This document shows, piece after piece, positions 1 through 13,118 of a DNA stretch of 64,000 nt. This stretch comes from Rhizophagus irregularis (taxonomy: Eukaryota > Glomeromycota > Glomeromycetes > Glomerales > Glomeraceae). The notes below the pieces were generated by a model. That model was not told where the DNA came from, made no database searches, and saw nothing but the letters and a program-made list of their open reading frames with translations. The position numbers and the translations under genes were made by a program. Numbering within the stretch: position 1 is the stretch's first letter; the number at the start of each line of letters is the position of its first letter. The stretch spans positions 2,792,501 to 2,856,500 of the forward strand of contig NC_089456.1 in the NCBI RefSeq assembly GCF_026210795.1, written 5' to 3'.

Positions 1-2224
1 TTTTGTTACCTTTTTAACGTATTACAGAAAGATTATTTTAAAATCACAAAAAGTGAACCATCTGTTATGTGTGTAGAGAAAACTTGGAATTCAATTATCT
101 TTAACAGTTTGAATAAAGAGTGATAAAGCATATTTTGTTGAAATCTTCAAATCTAGTTTTTTTCAATATTTGCTATTCAATTTCAATGTTCTTTTCCAAG
201 TTTTACCAAATTAAAGTTCATATTGTAGAAATTTGAGATTCTACTCCTTCGTGAGGTTGATTATCATCAAGATGTCGATGTATAAAAAAAAAAGATTTAT
301 ACTGAGATTTTTTCTCACAAAAAAATATTAGTAGATGTCATACATATTTTAGTATTAGAATATGTCTTAAAAAATTATCTGAAAACAATTTTACTTCGTT
401 GAAATGGAAAGATTTAAATGTCATTAGATAATTGGAATTTTTACACTCAAAAAAAAAGTGATTTAGTAAAAGAATAGTTATTTTTTTTTTTTGTTTTCAC
501 CATCTTAATCATCTTATACACTTAAAAATATACTAGCGAATAATGGAAAGTTTATTATTAGAATTTCTAAAAAGTTTGTAAAAGTTACAATAAATTCATT
601 ATAAAAGATACATATGAAAAATATGAAAAGTTAATATATTTTATGAACAGGAAAGGACGATGCCCACTTGAAATTTAACGTCTAAACTATAAATGTTAGA
701 CTTTTAATTCTGAGACTTTAAAGCACTGTGGTTCAGTCGGCATTTCAATCATACTTTTTATATTAGTGAGAAAATCAATTGATGGTAATCCCAAGAATAT
801 TAACAAATAACAACTTTATTAAGAATATTAGGATGATGAACTTAAATTTTATCGTTATATACTTTTTCTTGAATTAGTAAGTCAATTATATATTGAGGAT
901 TTTCCTCATCGCAACTTACTTTTATGAAAATTAATTGGAACATTAATTATATGACTACTTAAAACATTTCTGGACGTCTAAATTCAAGAAATAAATTTAA
1001 TTTATACGAATTTCCGCTATCTTGTCTAGCAAAATCCGCTATTGCATTGTTAATACAATACTTTGAAGGTGATGCTATTGTATGTTTATTGTCCAAGAAC
1101 CAATATACCGAAAGAGCATCAGAAAAGAATTAATAATGTTAGCGAAGGGTTAAAACTTTAAATGTTTATGACATTGATGAAATATGTTATTAATTAATAA
1201 TATTTGCTTATTTGTATTGTTTAATAAAATAATTTTATAAATATTTAACTTTTTTAGCCTTTGTCAATTAAAGTAACTTATCAGATTATATAAGATGCTT
1301 TGGTTGATAACAGTAATGAATTGTCAATACAAGTTTTAGTCCTTTTGGAGAAAATAATTAGTAAGTTTTAAACATTTGTCACTTGAATTTATGTTTCTTA
1401 ATTTATCAATAATTAATTTTATTATTTTTGAGTTGCAAATTCCCAATAATTCAACACGGAAATTAATTGACACGACAATAAATAACTTTAAATTATTGTT
1501 CGGCAAATATTTTATCCTCGCTTCTTCGACGTACTCAAACAGTTGCGGAACTTGAGGTATCAAGTGAAAAATCTTTATTAAAATCATCCACCACTAGTTC
1601 TGAAACTAAACCAGCATCTCTGGTTATGTAAGCTGTATCATTTGTTCATAATAAAAAAAAACCCAATAAATAAAAAATATACCATTATTAAAACAAAATA
1701 AATTCAACGCAATTTACTTTTTTGTTCCAGTAAAAGGACAAAGTGGAATTCATAAACCATTTTATCAGAATTTTAATTAAAAAAAAAACTGATATCAATA
1801 AAAAAAAACCATTTTTGGCCTCAAAAAAATATAAGCCACATCAAAAAGTGTCGAAAATAAGCCCTCAAATCAACAGGCTTTGCTTACGAATTCTAATTAT
1901 GTAAGCTTATACAAGCAAAATTAAAGTTCGGAATTGCTGTAACAATATATCAAAATTTGGTAATCAATTTCCTAATATCAAAATTTACACAAGCTTACAT
2001 AATCAGAAAAAAAAATAAAATAACTCAACGGTATACCGTAAAATAAAATGCAATCAAAAAGTGAAGGTGATAAGTAAGTATTATTTATAATATTAATTAT
2101 GAATTTTTAAACATAACGCCTTTTTATTTCAATATATATCATATATAATATAAAATATGTATTTCTAATATGTATTATCTTAGAAAGTGTGTTTTCTGTG
2201 ATGAACACAATGATTATTTCACTG
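1..2224. other. gene-poor AT-rich region
   Basis: No convincing gene is visible. A stop-to-stop open stretch without ATG lies at about 964-1131 (+) and reads like a fragment of real protein (it contains LAKSAIALLIQYFEGDAIV), so it may be a relic. The remainder is AT-rich with homopolymer runs. Confidence 0.4.
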
Positions 2225-2500
2225 AAGATAATTTAGTTTCATTATTGGTCCGACTGTTCTGTATTGATCAACTGTCGTTTATGTAATATGGTAATAACTA
2301 ATAATTTATTTTATAGGTTCTTGAAAATTTTCCACTCTTGATAACCATATGTTGAATGATTATGAACGTAGTAAATTTGTTTAACAATGTCTTTGCTGTC
2401 GAATACCTTGAACATATGGGAAAACAATCTTGTATGGCTATTCAAAATGACGCTATTCATTATCCTCTTTGTAAAATCATTGTTGAGCCTGCAACAGAAC
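2225..2500 (-). repeat. diverged dispersed repeat, copy 1
   Basis: Read on the minus strand, this segment matches 49260-49520 on the plus strand in the same order: a block with FCCRLNN in one frame, a block ending HNHSTYGYQEWK, an identical AAAATAAATTATTAG stretch, and a block around TGTTGATCAATACAG. The copies differ by indels and stops. The encoded family is not recognised. It may be an old gene fragment or part of a transposable element. Confidence 0.5.
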
Positions 2501-2595
2501 AAGGTTGGAAATCGCATTTGATAACCGAATGCACAAAGAATCGTAGAAATTCAAGATTTATATTAATTGCATTTGGCTCATATTTGGTGCCCTAA

Positions 2596-4471
2596 TAATT
2601 ATCTATTTTTTTTTTAAAAAATGTAAATGTATTTTTAAATAAATTAAATAATATATCGATCTTGGTTGAATTGATTGTTATGTATCCGTCAATTTTTTTT
2701 TTCTGAATCATAAAATTCCAATCATGCTTTAAAGGTTATCTACCAGGAATTTAATATATATTTATATAAAAAATTTAATTTTCATATGTCACAATCATTT
2801 TAAGGAAAAATCATTGATTTAAATTTTTATTATTCTTAAATTGAAATTATCAATTCAGTAATTAAAAGGGTGTTATACCAAATTTATTTTAGTATATACT
2901 TCATATAAAAAAATTGTTTATGTATTATTTTACTACAATTATTTAAAAATTAAAAATTGTTGAAATACTTTTTAACATAAAATTTTTTTTTTTATTAATC
3001 ATCAATTCAATGCTGTAAGAATTTTACCATTCAGAATTTTAAATATATTCATATAGAAATTTTGCACTTTTTTGATTTTTTTTTATTCACTATAATAAAA
3101 AATTTTTAAAATCCATTCGTAATTGCCTATATGCAAATAAAAAATTCTGGTTGGTCTATATTAGTAGCTGTGATAAATCATACCAGTAAAGTTTAACAAA
3201 TTAATCTGGGATAAAATATGGAATTACCAATTTCACTCCCAGATTTTATATCCATATTTATCCTGGACAAATCTAGGGTTTAATCCCAGTTTTCTGGTCA
3301 GAATTACAGGCCATAGATCTGGTTAAAATATGGATAAATCTGGATGGATTATAGGTTAATTCATGGTGAAATGGAAAAGACCATATTTTTATTCCAGATT
3401 TATCCATATTCACAGTTTAGTTTGATATTGTGATTTATTTACTCTAGTATTCTTACCATCACAAGAAATCCAAAGTACCTTTTATATATTAAAACATTTG
3501 ATGTCAACATCTCTAAAATGGTCGGTCAGCTCCTTTGTTTCACACCACAGTTCTGGTCAAATATTGCAGAAGCTTGGCGTCGTCAGTGGAAATTTGGGTT
3601 GGCAAAAGTCATGTAGGTGTTATTCAATGAATCACTCATTTCAGAAAGAACAACAAATGTTGATTTTCAAGTTAATGTATTGTATATTTTTTGATTATTA
3701 ATTCATGATCCATCTCTGAACCAGTAAAAACTATTAATACATTTTGGGAATTATTTTTGCAAATTAATTATCCCTAAGTTAATTTGGCTCAGAATTTTTT
3801 TTTTTAGAATAACGTTCCGTCGTTCCGAGGTAATTTTGATCTACATATACTTGCCATTTAAAGCTAAGATGTTATGCAAATTGGTGATATTGCCTAAAAG
3901 GTAACTCGCCAAATTTGTATTACAAGTCGGCTGAAAAATAGTGTAACCAATTAAGAAAATTAAGGTTTTATATTGTACGATTAGTTAAAACTTTTTTTTC
4001 TTTAGTGACACTGGATTTTGGTATTTTGGCCTTCAAAAACACTATATTATTCAATTATAAGAAGTATAACAATCATTTTTTTTTTATTAAAATATTATTT
4101 ATACGCTGGTAGATAGTTTGTTTTAAAAGAAAAAAAAAAATATTAAAATTATTCATTTCTATCAATCAAAGATTGTCTAGCTTATTATGTCATATTTTGC
4201 TTATATTGAGTGACATATCCAATTTTGTATGGTGGATACTTGGAATGTCAGTTTCTTCTAAACTGCCTTTCTCTATAATTTGGTAAGTTCATATCACATT
4301 TCCTGCATGCTATATCTATTGATTTTATCTAATTCCCTGCTAATTAATTTGTAAAAATAATTCCCTGAAATGTATAGTAGATTTTACTGGTTTGGAAACG
4401 GATCACGAATTTATTACTATATTTATACAACGATTTTTTTTTTTTTAATAAAAAAATAAAAGCAAATTAAT
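2596..4471. other. non-coding region with a short inverted repeat
   Basis: No supported gene. At about 3205-3412 the motif ATATGGATAAATCTGG occurs several times in both orientations (for example near 3327 and, inverted, near 3392), suggesting a small fold-back element without clear target duplications. A short W-rich open frame at about 3518-3616 is too short to call. The end of the region is the likely promoter of the gene at 4472. Confidence 0.35.
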
Positions 4472-7400
4472 ATGATTGATTTACTACTTAAAAAACTTAC
4501 AGAAAAATCCCGCAATTGGACCAGCGGAAATTCTTATGTAGATGAATTTATTAAATACACTCAATTAACTGTCAATAAGAATATAGGCTATCTCGAATGG
4601 ATTGATTTTAACAAACTTTATTTAGTAAAAAATACTAATAAACGAGGTGCTTTCGGCTCAATATATACTGCCATATGGATGAAAGGTCCATGGTGGAGTT
4701 CGAAGCTTCCGATTAGTGTTACATTGGAACGTTTAGATAATTTTCATAATATTACTCAAGAACATATATATCATGTAAGTACTCAAACAGTACACAGTCT
4801 TGTTATTAGTTAATTTATCCGAAAGTATTTATCTATAATCTATAGAATTTTTCTGTTAGATACAATACATTTCAAATATAGTAAAGTGTTTGTTATAAAA
4901 TACGTCCTTATTTTTTATTTTATCTAACAAAAATTTTTTTTTTTGAAGTTATATATATACTACCATAACTATTTACAAAGTGGAGTAACAGATTGGTTTG
5001 GTATGACCAAAGCTCCGTCATGTTATATGTTCGTTTTAAGATATAAGGATGAAGGTTATTCACTAGTAGAGAGTAAGTTAATTATTTATTTTGATTATTA
5101 CATATTTATATAATATTTACACTAATTAAATTCAATTACTATTTAATAATATAGATGGTTAGCTATTAGTTTAATTCTATTATTAGTACATATTTAAGTA
5201 CATTTATATAGCATCTAAATATAATTTAAACTAACTAAATTCTTTATTTAAAAAATTATTCAATAATATAGGGAGTAAGTTATTCATTTAATTTTGTTAT
5301 TATATATTTGTATTAATTGCATAGTACTCACATATAATTTAAATTAACTAATTTCTTATTAAAAAATTATTTAATAATATAGAATGTAAGCTATTTATTT
5401 AATTCTGTTTATATAATATTTACATCTAATTTTAACTAACTAAATTCATTATTTTAAAAATTATTTTGTAATTTCTTTTAGTTGGTAAATTATAATAATT
5501 TATATAACGATAATATTTACATATAATTTAACACTAAATTCATTATTTAAAAAACTATTTTATTAATATAGTTTGTAAGTTATTTATTTAATTTTATTAT
5601 TACATATTTATATTATATTTGCATATAATTTAAACTGACTAAATTCTTTATTTAAAAAATTATTTAATAATATAGGGAGTAAGTTATTTATTTATTCTTA
5701 TTATTACAATATGTGATAATTTCATATAGATTAAACTAACTAAATTCTTTATTTAAAAAATCATTTAATAATATAGGAAGTAAGCTATTCATTTAATTCA
5801 ATTATTACATATTTATATAATATTTCATTTAACTTAAGCTGACTAAATTCTTTACCTAAATAATTATTTAATATATAGGAAGTAAGTTATTCATATTACG
5901 TAATATTTACCTATAATTTAAGCTAACTAAATTCTTTATTTAATAATATAGAGAGTGAGTTATTCAATTATTATATATTTATATATATAATATTCACATG
6001 TTTTAAACTAACTAAATTCTTTATTTAAAAAATTATTTCATAACATAGATAGTAAGTTATTCATTTATTTTTACTATTATAAATATATATAATATTTGGG
6101 TATAATTTAAACTAACTAAATTCAATTATTTATTAATATAGATGGTTAGCTATTTATTTAATTCTATCATTATTACATATTTATATAATATCTGCATTCA
6201 ATTTATTTTATTTAAACTACTACTAAATTCTTTATTTGAAACATTATTTTGTAATTTCTTTTTAGTTGGTAAGTTTATTTAATTCTGTTATTGCATCTTT
6301 TTGTACACGGGTGTTCCATGGGTTTCCAAAAAAGGTAAACTTTATACCGATCATTCAATGTTGACCGGAAAAAAGATTTGTTAAATAAGACAAAAATGAC
6401 ATCCAAACCATCTTCGATACTAAGTAAACTTGCAGTACAGACAAAAATGTTGTTAAAAGTCATGTGATAAGTATTTAAACACCATGTATATTAAGAAATT
6501 TTCTTACATAATAATTACATATAATTTAAACTAACTAAATTCTTTATTTAAAAATTATGAAGTATTCAAAGAATACAAAAGAGTAGCTATAAAAGGTCCG
6601 ATTTATCTTTACCAAGAAACAGTAACTAGAAAGAATAAAGTCAAAGCATTTAAATTATACAAAAAACCAGCTAAGGCTTATCAGAATGAAAAATGCAAAA
6701 AATGTAGTATGCAGTATACAAATATAACATATAAATGGTGTAAATCATGTCAAATAGATTATATTAAAAATAATTTTACGAACTGGACAAGTGGAAATGA
6801 AAAATTTGATGATTTGATTCAAAAAATGCAATTACAGGTTAATAATCATAAGTATATTATAATTGAATGGATACCATTTGATCAATTTAAGTATATTAAA
6901 GAAATAAGGGAAGTTGATTTTGCCAGAATTTATTCAGCAGTATGGAAAGATGGTCCATTAAATTATAACTATAATAAAATGAAATTTGAAAGAATACCTG
7001 ATAGGAATGTTTCTTTAAAATATTTACAAATTACTAGTTCTAATGAATGTTTAACTAAGGTATAAATATTTTTTTATAAAATCGCAAAATATTTTTGAAT
7101 ACTAAAATGGTTTCTTTTTATATAAATAGGTTAAAGCATATTTAACAATTATTGATTTTAACTATAAAATATATGGAATATCACAAAACCCAGATACAAG
7201 AAACTATATTATGGTATTTAAAAATGGATATTGTGTCAAATGTGGAGAAAAATATACAAAAGAAAAGTACAAATGGTGTAAATCTTGTCAAATTAACTGT
7301 TTAAAAAACAATTTTACAAACTGGACAAGTGAAAATAAAAAAATTGATGATTTTATTCAAGAAGTACAATTACAAATTAATGATTATAATGATGTTATAT

Positions 7401-10268
7401 TTGAATGGGTACCATATAATCAATTCGAAAATATCAAAAAAATTGGTAAAGGAAATTTTACAATAACAGTATTTTCAGCTATATGGAAAAGTGGACCGTT
7501 AAATTATAATTATAGTAAAATGAAATTAAAGAAAATACCTAATAGAAATGTTTCTTTAAAACATTTGCATAATACTAATATTAATGAATTTTTAACTAAG
7601 GTATGGTATTTATGAATACAATTAAATGCAAAATATTATAATAATTCTTTTTATACATAATTATTAGGTTAAAACATATCTAACAAACACTGATAATTGT
7701 AAAATGTATGGAATATCTCAACACCCGGATACAAAAAATTTTATCATAGTACTTCAAGATAAATATTACATAGAATATAATAAAAATTATTGTGAAAGAT
7801 GTAATGATATATATACAAATATAAAATATAAATGGTGTAGCCCATGCCAGACAAATAATTTAAAATTAAATTTTAGTGGAAATAAGATAATCAATGATTT
7901 AATTTTAGAAATGCAATTAAAAATCAATAGTCCATTTGATAGAGTATTTGAATGGATACCATGCAATCAGTTTAATGATATTAAAGAAATCGGAAAAGAT
8001 GATTATGATATAGTATATTCTGCTATATGGAAAGATGGCCCATTATATTATAATGGTAAAAAATGGACAAGAAAATCGAATACAAAAGTTGCTTTAAAAT
8101 GCCTATATAACTTACAGAATAATATTAATGAATTTTTAAATAAGGTATATTACTTTTTTATAAATTTAATTCATATATTAGTTAATAATATCTATTCTTT
8201 ATAAATAGGTTAGAATACATTCAACAAGCACTCAAATATATGGATTATCTCAAAATTCAAGTACTGATGATTTTATTATAATCTTTGAAAGTAAATATTG
8301 TGAAGAATATAGTAAGAGATGTTGTGAAAAATGCATGGAAAAATATACAAATATAATGTATAAATGGTGTAAGCCTGTCATATCAATTGCCTAAAAAAAA
8401 ATTTTGAAACCTGGACTAGTGGTAATAAAAAAATTGATGATTTTATTCAAAAAATGCAATTAGAAATTGATAACTTACAGGACATGATATTTGAATGGAT
8501 ACCATACAACCAGTTCTATAAAATTAAAAATATGGGTAGTACTAGTGGAGATAATACTGCTACAATATATTCAGCAATATGGAAAAATGGACCATTGTAT
8601 TACAATCATAGTAAAAATGAATATATAAGAAAGTTGAATAAAAAAATTACTTTGAAATGCTTACATAACTCACGAAGTACAATCAATGAATTTATAAATA
8701 AGGTATGAGTAAGTGAACTTTGTAAATTTAATTTATATATACATTTTTTAATATACAGATTTTTTTTTTTGTATATTGCTAGGTTAATAGTTTTTTAACA
8801 AATAAGGATAATATTATCTTTAAAACATATGGAATATCTCAAAATCCAGATACAGGAAATTATATCATTGTCCTCCAAGATAAATATTATAAAGAATATG
8901 GCAAAAGCTATTGCAAACAGTGTATTGGAAAATATACAGATATAGAAAATAAATGGTGTAAGCCATGTCAAATAAATTATTTAAAAAATAATTTTATATA
9001 TTGGACCAGTAAAAATAGGAAAATTGATGATTTTATTCAAGAAATACAATTAAAAATTAATGATTGGGATGATATAATATTTGAGTGGATTCCATATAAT
9101 CAGTTTAACGATATCAATGAAATATGTAAAAGTAGTTACTTTACAGTATATTCAGCAATATGGAAAGATGGTCCATTATGTTATGATAATAATAAAATGG
9201 AATTAAAAAGAGCATCAGAAAAAATGGTTACCTTAAAATGTTTGCATTATAATATATACAATTTACAAAATATCATCAACAAATTTTTAAATAAGGTATG
9301 AAGTCCTTTAGCAAACCTAATTTAAAAACTTTTTTTAATGATCTTTTATATTTAAATAGGTTAATGCATATGCTGGTAATAGTAAAATATATGGCATGTC
9401 TCAAAATCCAATTACAAAAGATTATATAATGATTCTCCAAGAAAAGTATTGTACAGAATATGGTACAATATATTGTGAAGAATGTGATGAAAAATATACA
9501 AATGCAAAATATAAATGGTGTAAATTGTGCCAAATAAATAATTTCAAAAAAAATTTTATGGATTGGACCAATGGAAATGAACAAATTAATGATTGTGTTC
9601 AAAAAATGCAATTAAAAATCAATAGTTGGAATGATACAGTATTTGAGTGGATACCATACAGTAAGTTTAAAGATGTTAAAGAAATTGGTAAAAACAGTTA
9701 TTCTTCAGTGTATTCAGCGATATGGAAGGGTGGTCCATTATATTATGATCACAATAGTAAGAAGTGGATAAGAAAAGCAGATGAAAATGTTGTTTTAAAA
9801 TGCTTAATTACTAATGAATTTTTGAATATGGTATGTAACTTAAAAATTTTATCTAAAATATTCTAATTTTATGTTAAATTTTTTTGTATTCAATAGGACA
9901 AAGCATACTCAACAGATAATGATAAAATGCTTTTTAAAGTATATGGAATATCTCAAAATCCGCAAACAAAAGATTATATTATAGTTCTTCATTATAATAG
10001 GATAACTGAAATTTATGAAAGATATGTTACAAATTTGTTTTACAATTTGCCAACTAATGAAAAAATCATAGATTTTATCCATAATGTAGTATTTGAATGG
10101 ATATCATACAATCAATTTGATGAAATTGAAGAAATATGCAAAGATGGCTTTGATATAGTAAATTCAGCTATATGGGAAGATGGTCTATTATATTTTGATG
10201 ATAATAAAAAGAAATGGACAAGAAAATCAAATATTGAAGTTACTTTGAAATACATCAGCAAGTTTTAA
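4472..10268 (+). CDS. tandem Cys4-ribbon / kinase N-lobe repeat protein (broken by one frameshift)
   Basis: Exons read as 4472-4774, 4949-5072, (array of introns with 3-nt exons), 6563-7059, 7130-7600, 7668-8144, 8209-8702, 8783-9295, 9360-9830 and 9897-10268. All introns from 7060 onward are phase 0 and 64-80 bp. Each repeat exon begins with a β4/β5-hinge piece (YGISQNPDT..YIIVLQ), then CxxC and WCxxC cysteine pairs, NFxNWTSGN, EWIPYNQF, a weak glycine loop and IYSAIWKDGP, ending at a VALK-type β3/αC segment. No HRD, DFG or APE motif occurs anywhere, so the chain cannot be an active kinase. Repeat exons are 157-171 codons. A one-base loss near 8374-8376 shifts the fourth repeat exon into a stop at 8392. 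Module 3 lacks part of NWTSGN; the last module has lost the cysteines. It may be a decaying pseudogene or a scaffold-like repeat protein. The N-lobe module is the same one found in the kinases at 31402 and 40309. Confidence 0.6.
5073..6562 (+). repeat. tandem array of about 13 intron-like units split by 3-nt segments
   Basis: Units of 73-124 bp (the last is 297 bp with an insertion) follow one another. Each starts with GTAAGT, GTAAGC, GTGAGT, GTAAAT or GTTAGC, contains an AAACTAACTAAATTC-like branch-site block about 40 bp before its end, and ends in TAG. Between each TAG and the next GT lie exactly 3 nt: 5155-5157, 5272-5274, 5383-5385, 5482-5484, 5572-5574, 5676-5678, 5777-5779, 5879-5881, 5952-5954, 6049-6051, 6142-6144 and 6266-6268. 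The flanking exons meet in phase 1 at both ends, and 3-nt exons would preserve phase. It may be 13 real introns with micro-exons or one 1.49-kb intron enlarged by tandem duplication. Confidence 0.8.
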
Positions 10269-10845
10269 AAGTGTTAGTATACATGTTGATCAATAATAAC
10301 TAGTTATTTAACGTGATTTCCAACACATAATGTTAATATGTGTCACAGGAAATTTTTTTATTTTTTTATCTATTTTTATCTTTTATTTTATTTTTTATTT
10401 TATTTTTAGTTATATTACATATAGTTATTTTTAGTTATTTTAGTTATTTTTAGTTACTATTTAGTGATTAAATAAAAAATGGAAGCTTAGCGGTGGGAAA
10501 GTGGCTAATACAGGTGGCTATATAGACAAATGTGACCAGATTGCTACAATTGGCTGGGAGGTGATATTGACCGGGTGGCAATTCTGTTTGTGAGACAGAT
10601 TTGCACCAGATTTTTAATGATATAAAAAGGACCATTGTTGGAGGTGGAGTAGTTTAGTTATAAGTTCATGTAGTTTTATAACATTAAAAATTAGATAGCT
10701 GGATATTACTGAAGTGCCGATAGAGGAAGTAATATCATATTTGTTTATTAACAAATAAACCTGCCAATATGTTTTCATATTACTTATATGCGTTTTATCA
10801 ACTTTTGACATACTGTTTATTATTATAGTTCCTTGTTGTTCTTTA
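10269..10845. other. low-complexity intergenic region
   Basis: TTTTATTTTA and AGTTATTTTT simple repeats fill 10360-10460. From 10475 the sequence is richer in GC and has a short open frame of about 30 codons that I do not recognise. Confidence 0.35.
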
Positions 10846-11118
10846 CAGAAACTTCAAGATCGTAGCGATGGCTTAATGCGCAGTAACTGCGTTATGACTA
10901 CGAACTAAGTCCCTCAGATACTTATAGAAAATGGAAACGCAGTGGGTGTGACGGTTGTGACAAAAAAAAGTCACGTGAATTTTCGTGACATTTTTTGAAG
11001 GGTATGCAGGGGAAATCCTGCGTTATAAATACATAGTGACCACATTATGTAATCGTAAAGAAATTACATATATGCAGTTACTGCGCATTAAGCCATCGCT
11101 ACGATATTGAAGTTTCTG
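10846..11118. mobile_element. 273-bp MITE with 45-bp terminal inverted repeats
   Basis: The first 45 bp (10846-10890) are the inverse of the last 45 bp (11074-11118) with one visible mismatch. Both ends start CAGAAACTTCAA when read inward. The element is flanked by TA on both sides (10844-10845 and 11119-11120), which suggests a Tc1/mariner-type TA target duplication. There is no ORF. A second small inverted repeat (GTCACGTGAATTTTCGTGAC) lies in the middle. Confidence 0.8.
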
Positions 11119-11469
11119 TAAAGTTTATTATTGTTTATTATCATTGTCTTTTATTATCAACTTGTTAATTATTCGTTATACATCATTAATTATTTTATAC
11201 TACATTGTATTACTAATTGTTTTTAAACACACATCTATCACATCACTTATTATCGTTCACAAATTACAATCATTTATTATCATTTATCCGTATATCATTA
11301 AATAAATTTATATATATTACAAAGTTTAAAGAATCATACTATTAAAATGGTAATTATAAAAATATAAAGATCTTAAATATACTCCAATCTTTTTATTACT
11401 ATTTGATTCAGCAAAGAATTGAAGACTAATAAAATTTTACGGAATTAATTAAACTTGCATTAATAGCAG

Positions 11470-11760
11470 CCGGATTGTTAATCATAAATCTTTCATCTCC
11501 CATCACTTCTTTTCGTCTCCCATCTCTCCTTTTTGTCTTCCATCACTCCTTTTCGTCTCCCATCACTTCTTTTCTTCTCCATCACTCCTCTTCATCTACC
11601 ATCATGCCATATTTCTCCTTTTTGTTTCCTATCACTTCTCACTACTCTTTTTTGCTCCCTTTCATCTTCTATTACTTTCCATTACTTCATTGTTATTTCA
11701 TTTTTTTATTATCATCTTCTTGAACATATTAATTTACTATCTTTTTATTTATTGCTATTG
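11470..11760 (+). repeat. pyrimidine-rich tandem repeat (CATCTCCCATCACTTCTTTT type)
   Basis: Imperfect repeats of about 20 bp built from CTCCCATCACTTCTTTT form a strand-biased C/T tract. The same repeat occurs at 37530-37745. The open frames over it are artefacts of the repeat. Confidence 0.7.
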
Positions 11761-12503
11761 TTTCTTCTATTTGTATCACTACTTCATTAAAAGTATGGTA
11801 ATTTTTTTCTTTAAAATCGTTATTTTGAATAAATATGTTTGCAAAAAATTTTTTAAAATATCTTGCGATAAAATTTTAAGTTTAGCTGATCAAAAATTAG
11901 CTAAGTTTAAAAAAATCAGCGATCAGCCAATTAATAAATTTACTCTATATATTGTACATCATGTGACATATTTGGGAAAAGGCGACAATTGCCCAGGCCA
12001 CATTTAGCAATTCCTTAAATTTTTACTATTTTACTATTTTAACTTATGATAAACCGAAATCTGCCATTTCTCTATACTTAATTTACTCATCATAAATAAA
12101 AAAAATCATTTGTTTATTCATTTTATTTATTTTTAACGAAGCTTATTTATAAAGGAGAGATCAACAATTTGTATATTTATAAATCGAAGTCATTTTTTTT
12201 TTTACAATAACTTTCACTTAAAAGATCTTTTAAAAGAATGTCAAACTCCCCCATGAAAATGACCTCTTGTTTATAGGTACAGTATAATCGTACTATAAAT
12301 ATATCGTCGATCATTTTGTACATCATTTTCTTTGCTACGCCAATCTAATTCCTAATAAATGAATTTCTGTAATACAAACATCTTCTACTATACTATTTAT
12401 TTTGGTTATATATTTCCTTTTTTACCCTTATTAAAAAGAATTTAAATAAACGCCCAATATTTTTACAAATAATTTTTTACTGAAATTTTTAATTATAAAA
12501 AAA
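11761..12503. other. non-coding region
   Basis: No gene seen. At 11950-12016 a block with CATCATGTGACATATTTG and a GGCGACAATTGCCCAGGCC stretch recurs in part at 23588-23620. Its inverse, starting GGAATTGCTAAA, recurs at 37448, so it is probably a transposon end. Confidence 0.35.
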
Positions 12504-13118
12504 ATGAGTAAAGATAATTTATAAAGAAAATGAAAATCAATTAGAATCCGAACTTGATAAATTAAATCTCTGACAATGATTCAAGTTCAGTAAATATCAA
12601 CCATAAATATTGTTATAGGCCAGGTTACAAACCATGGTGTAAAGAATGTGTTCCTCGTTGCATAATTTAAGGATGGACCAGTGAAAATCACGATATTGAT
12701 CAATTTATCAAGGATACGATTTATAAGGCAAAGATGAGATATATTGATAATGATGAAGTTTGTTATCCATTATTTCTTGAATGAATACCATTTGATAGAT
12801 TTGAAGATATAAAACAAATTGGGGAAGGTGGATTTGCTAAAGTATATTCTGCAACATGGGTTGATGGTGAAACGAAATATGAAAGACAAGATGATGGAAT
12901 TTGGAAAAAAAAAGAATCCAGCCCAATGAAAGTTGCCTTGAAAAGGTTAAATGATTCGCAGAATATATCAGTTGAATATTTAAATGAGGTATATTTTATA
13001 TTCAAATTTACAACTGAATATGTAATTTTGTTATGTTAACTAATATATGTTTAAACTATTTGTCAAGATTCACAATTACTTGATTCAGAGGTTTCTAGCT
13101 CATTGCAATTATCAAAAG
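12504..13118 (+). pseudogene. protein kinase N-terminal pseudogene
   Basis: Remnant of a kinase of the NWTSGN family. Recognisable in order are a WCKEC cysteine pair (about 12627), GWTSENHDIDQFI, the N-lobe start EWIPFDRFEDIKQIGEGGFA with its Trp codon mutated to TGA (12782-12784), a KVYSATWVDG strand and the β3 lysine in MKVALKRL. Further stops occur, for example TAA at 12668. A donor follows NE at 12989 and a frameshifted second exon (HNYL..DSEVSSSLQLSK) is visible at 13060-13118. No kinase C-lobe follows. The glycine loop and lysine were once intact, so the parent was probably active. Confidence 0.75.

Noticed and set aside
5000..6600. CRISPR-like or satellite array
   Set aside because: The units vary in length, contain no constant repeat/variable spacer pattern, and carry splice signals at fixed places inside a gene, so intron duplication fits better.
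11475..11790. Overlapping open frames rich in Ser/Leu/Phe/Pro
   Set aside because: They read a 20-bp pyrimidine repeat in more than one frame; no codon bias or domain.
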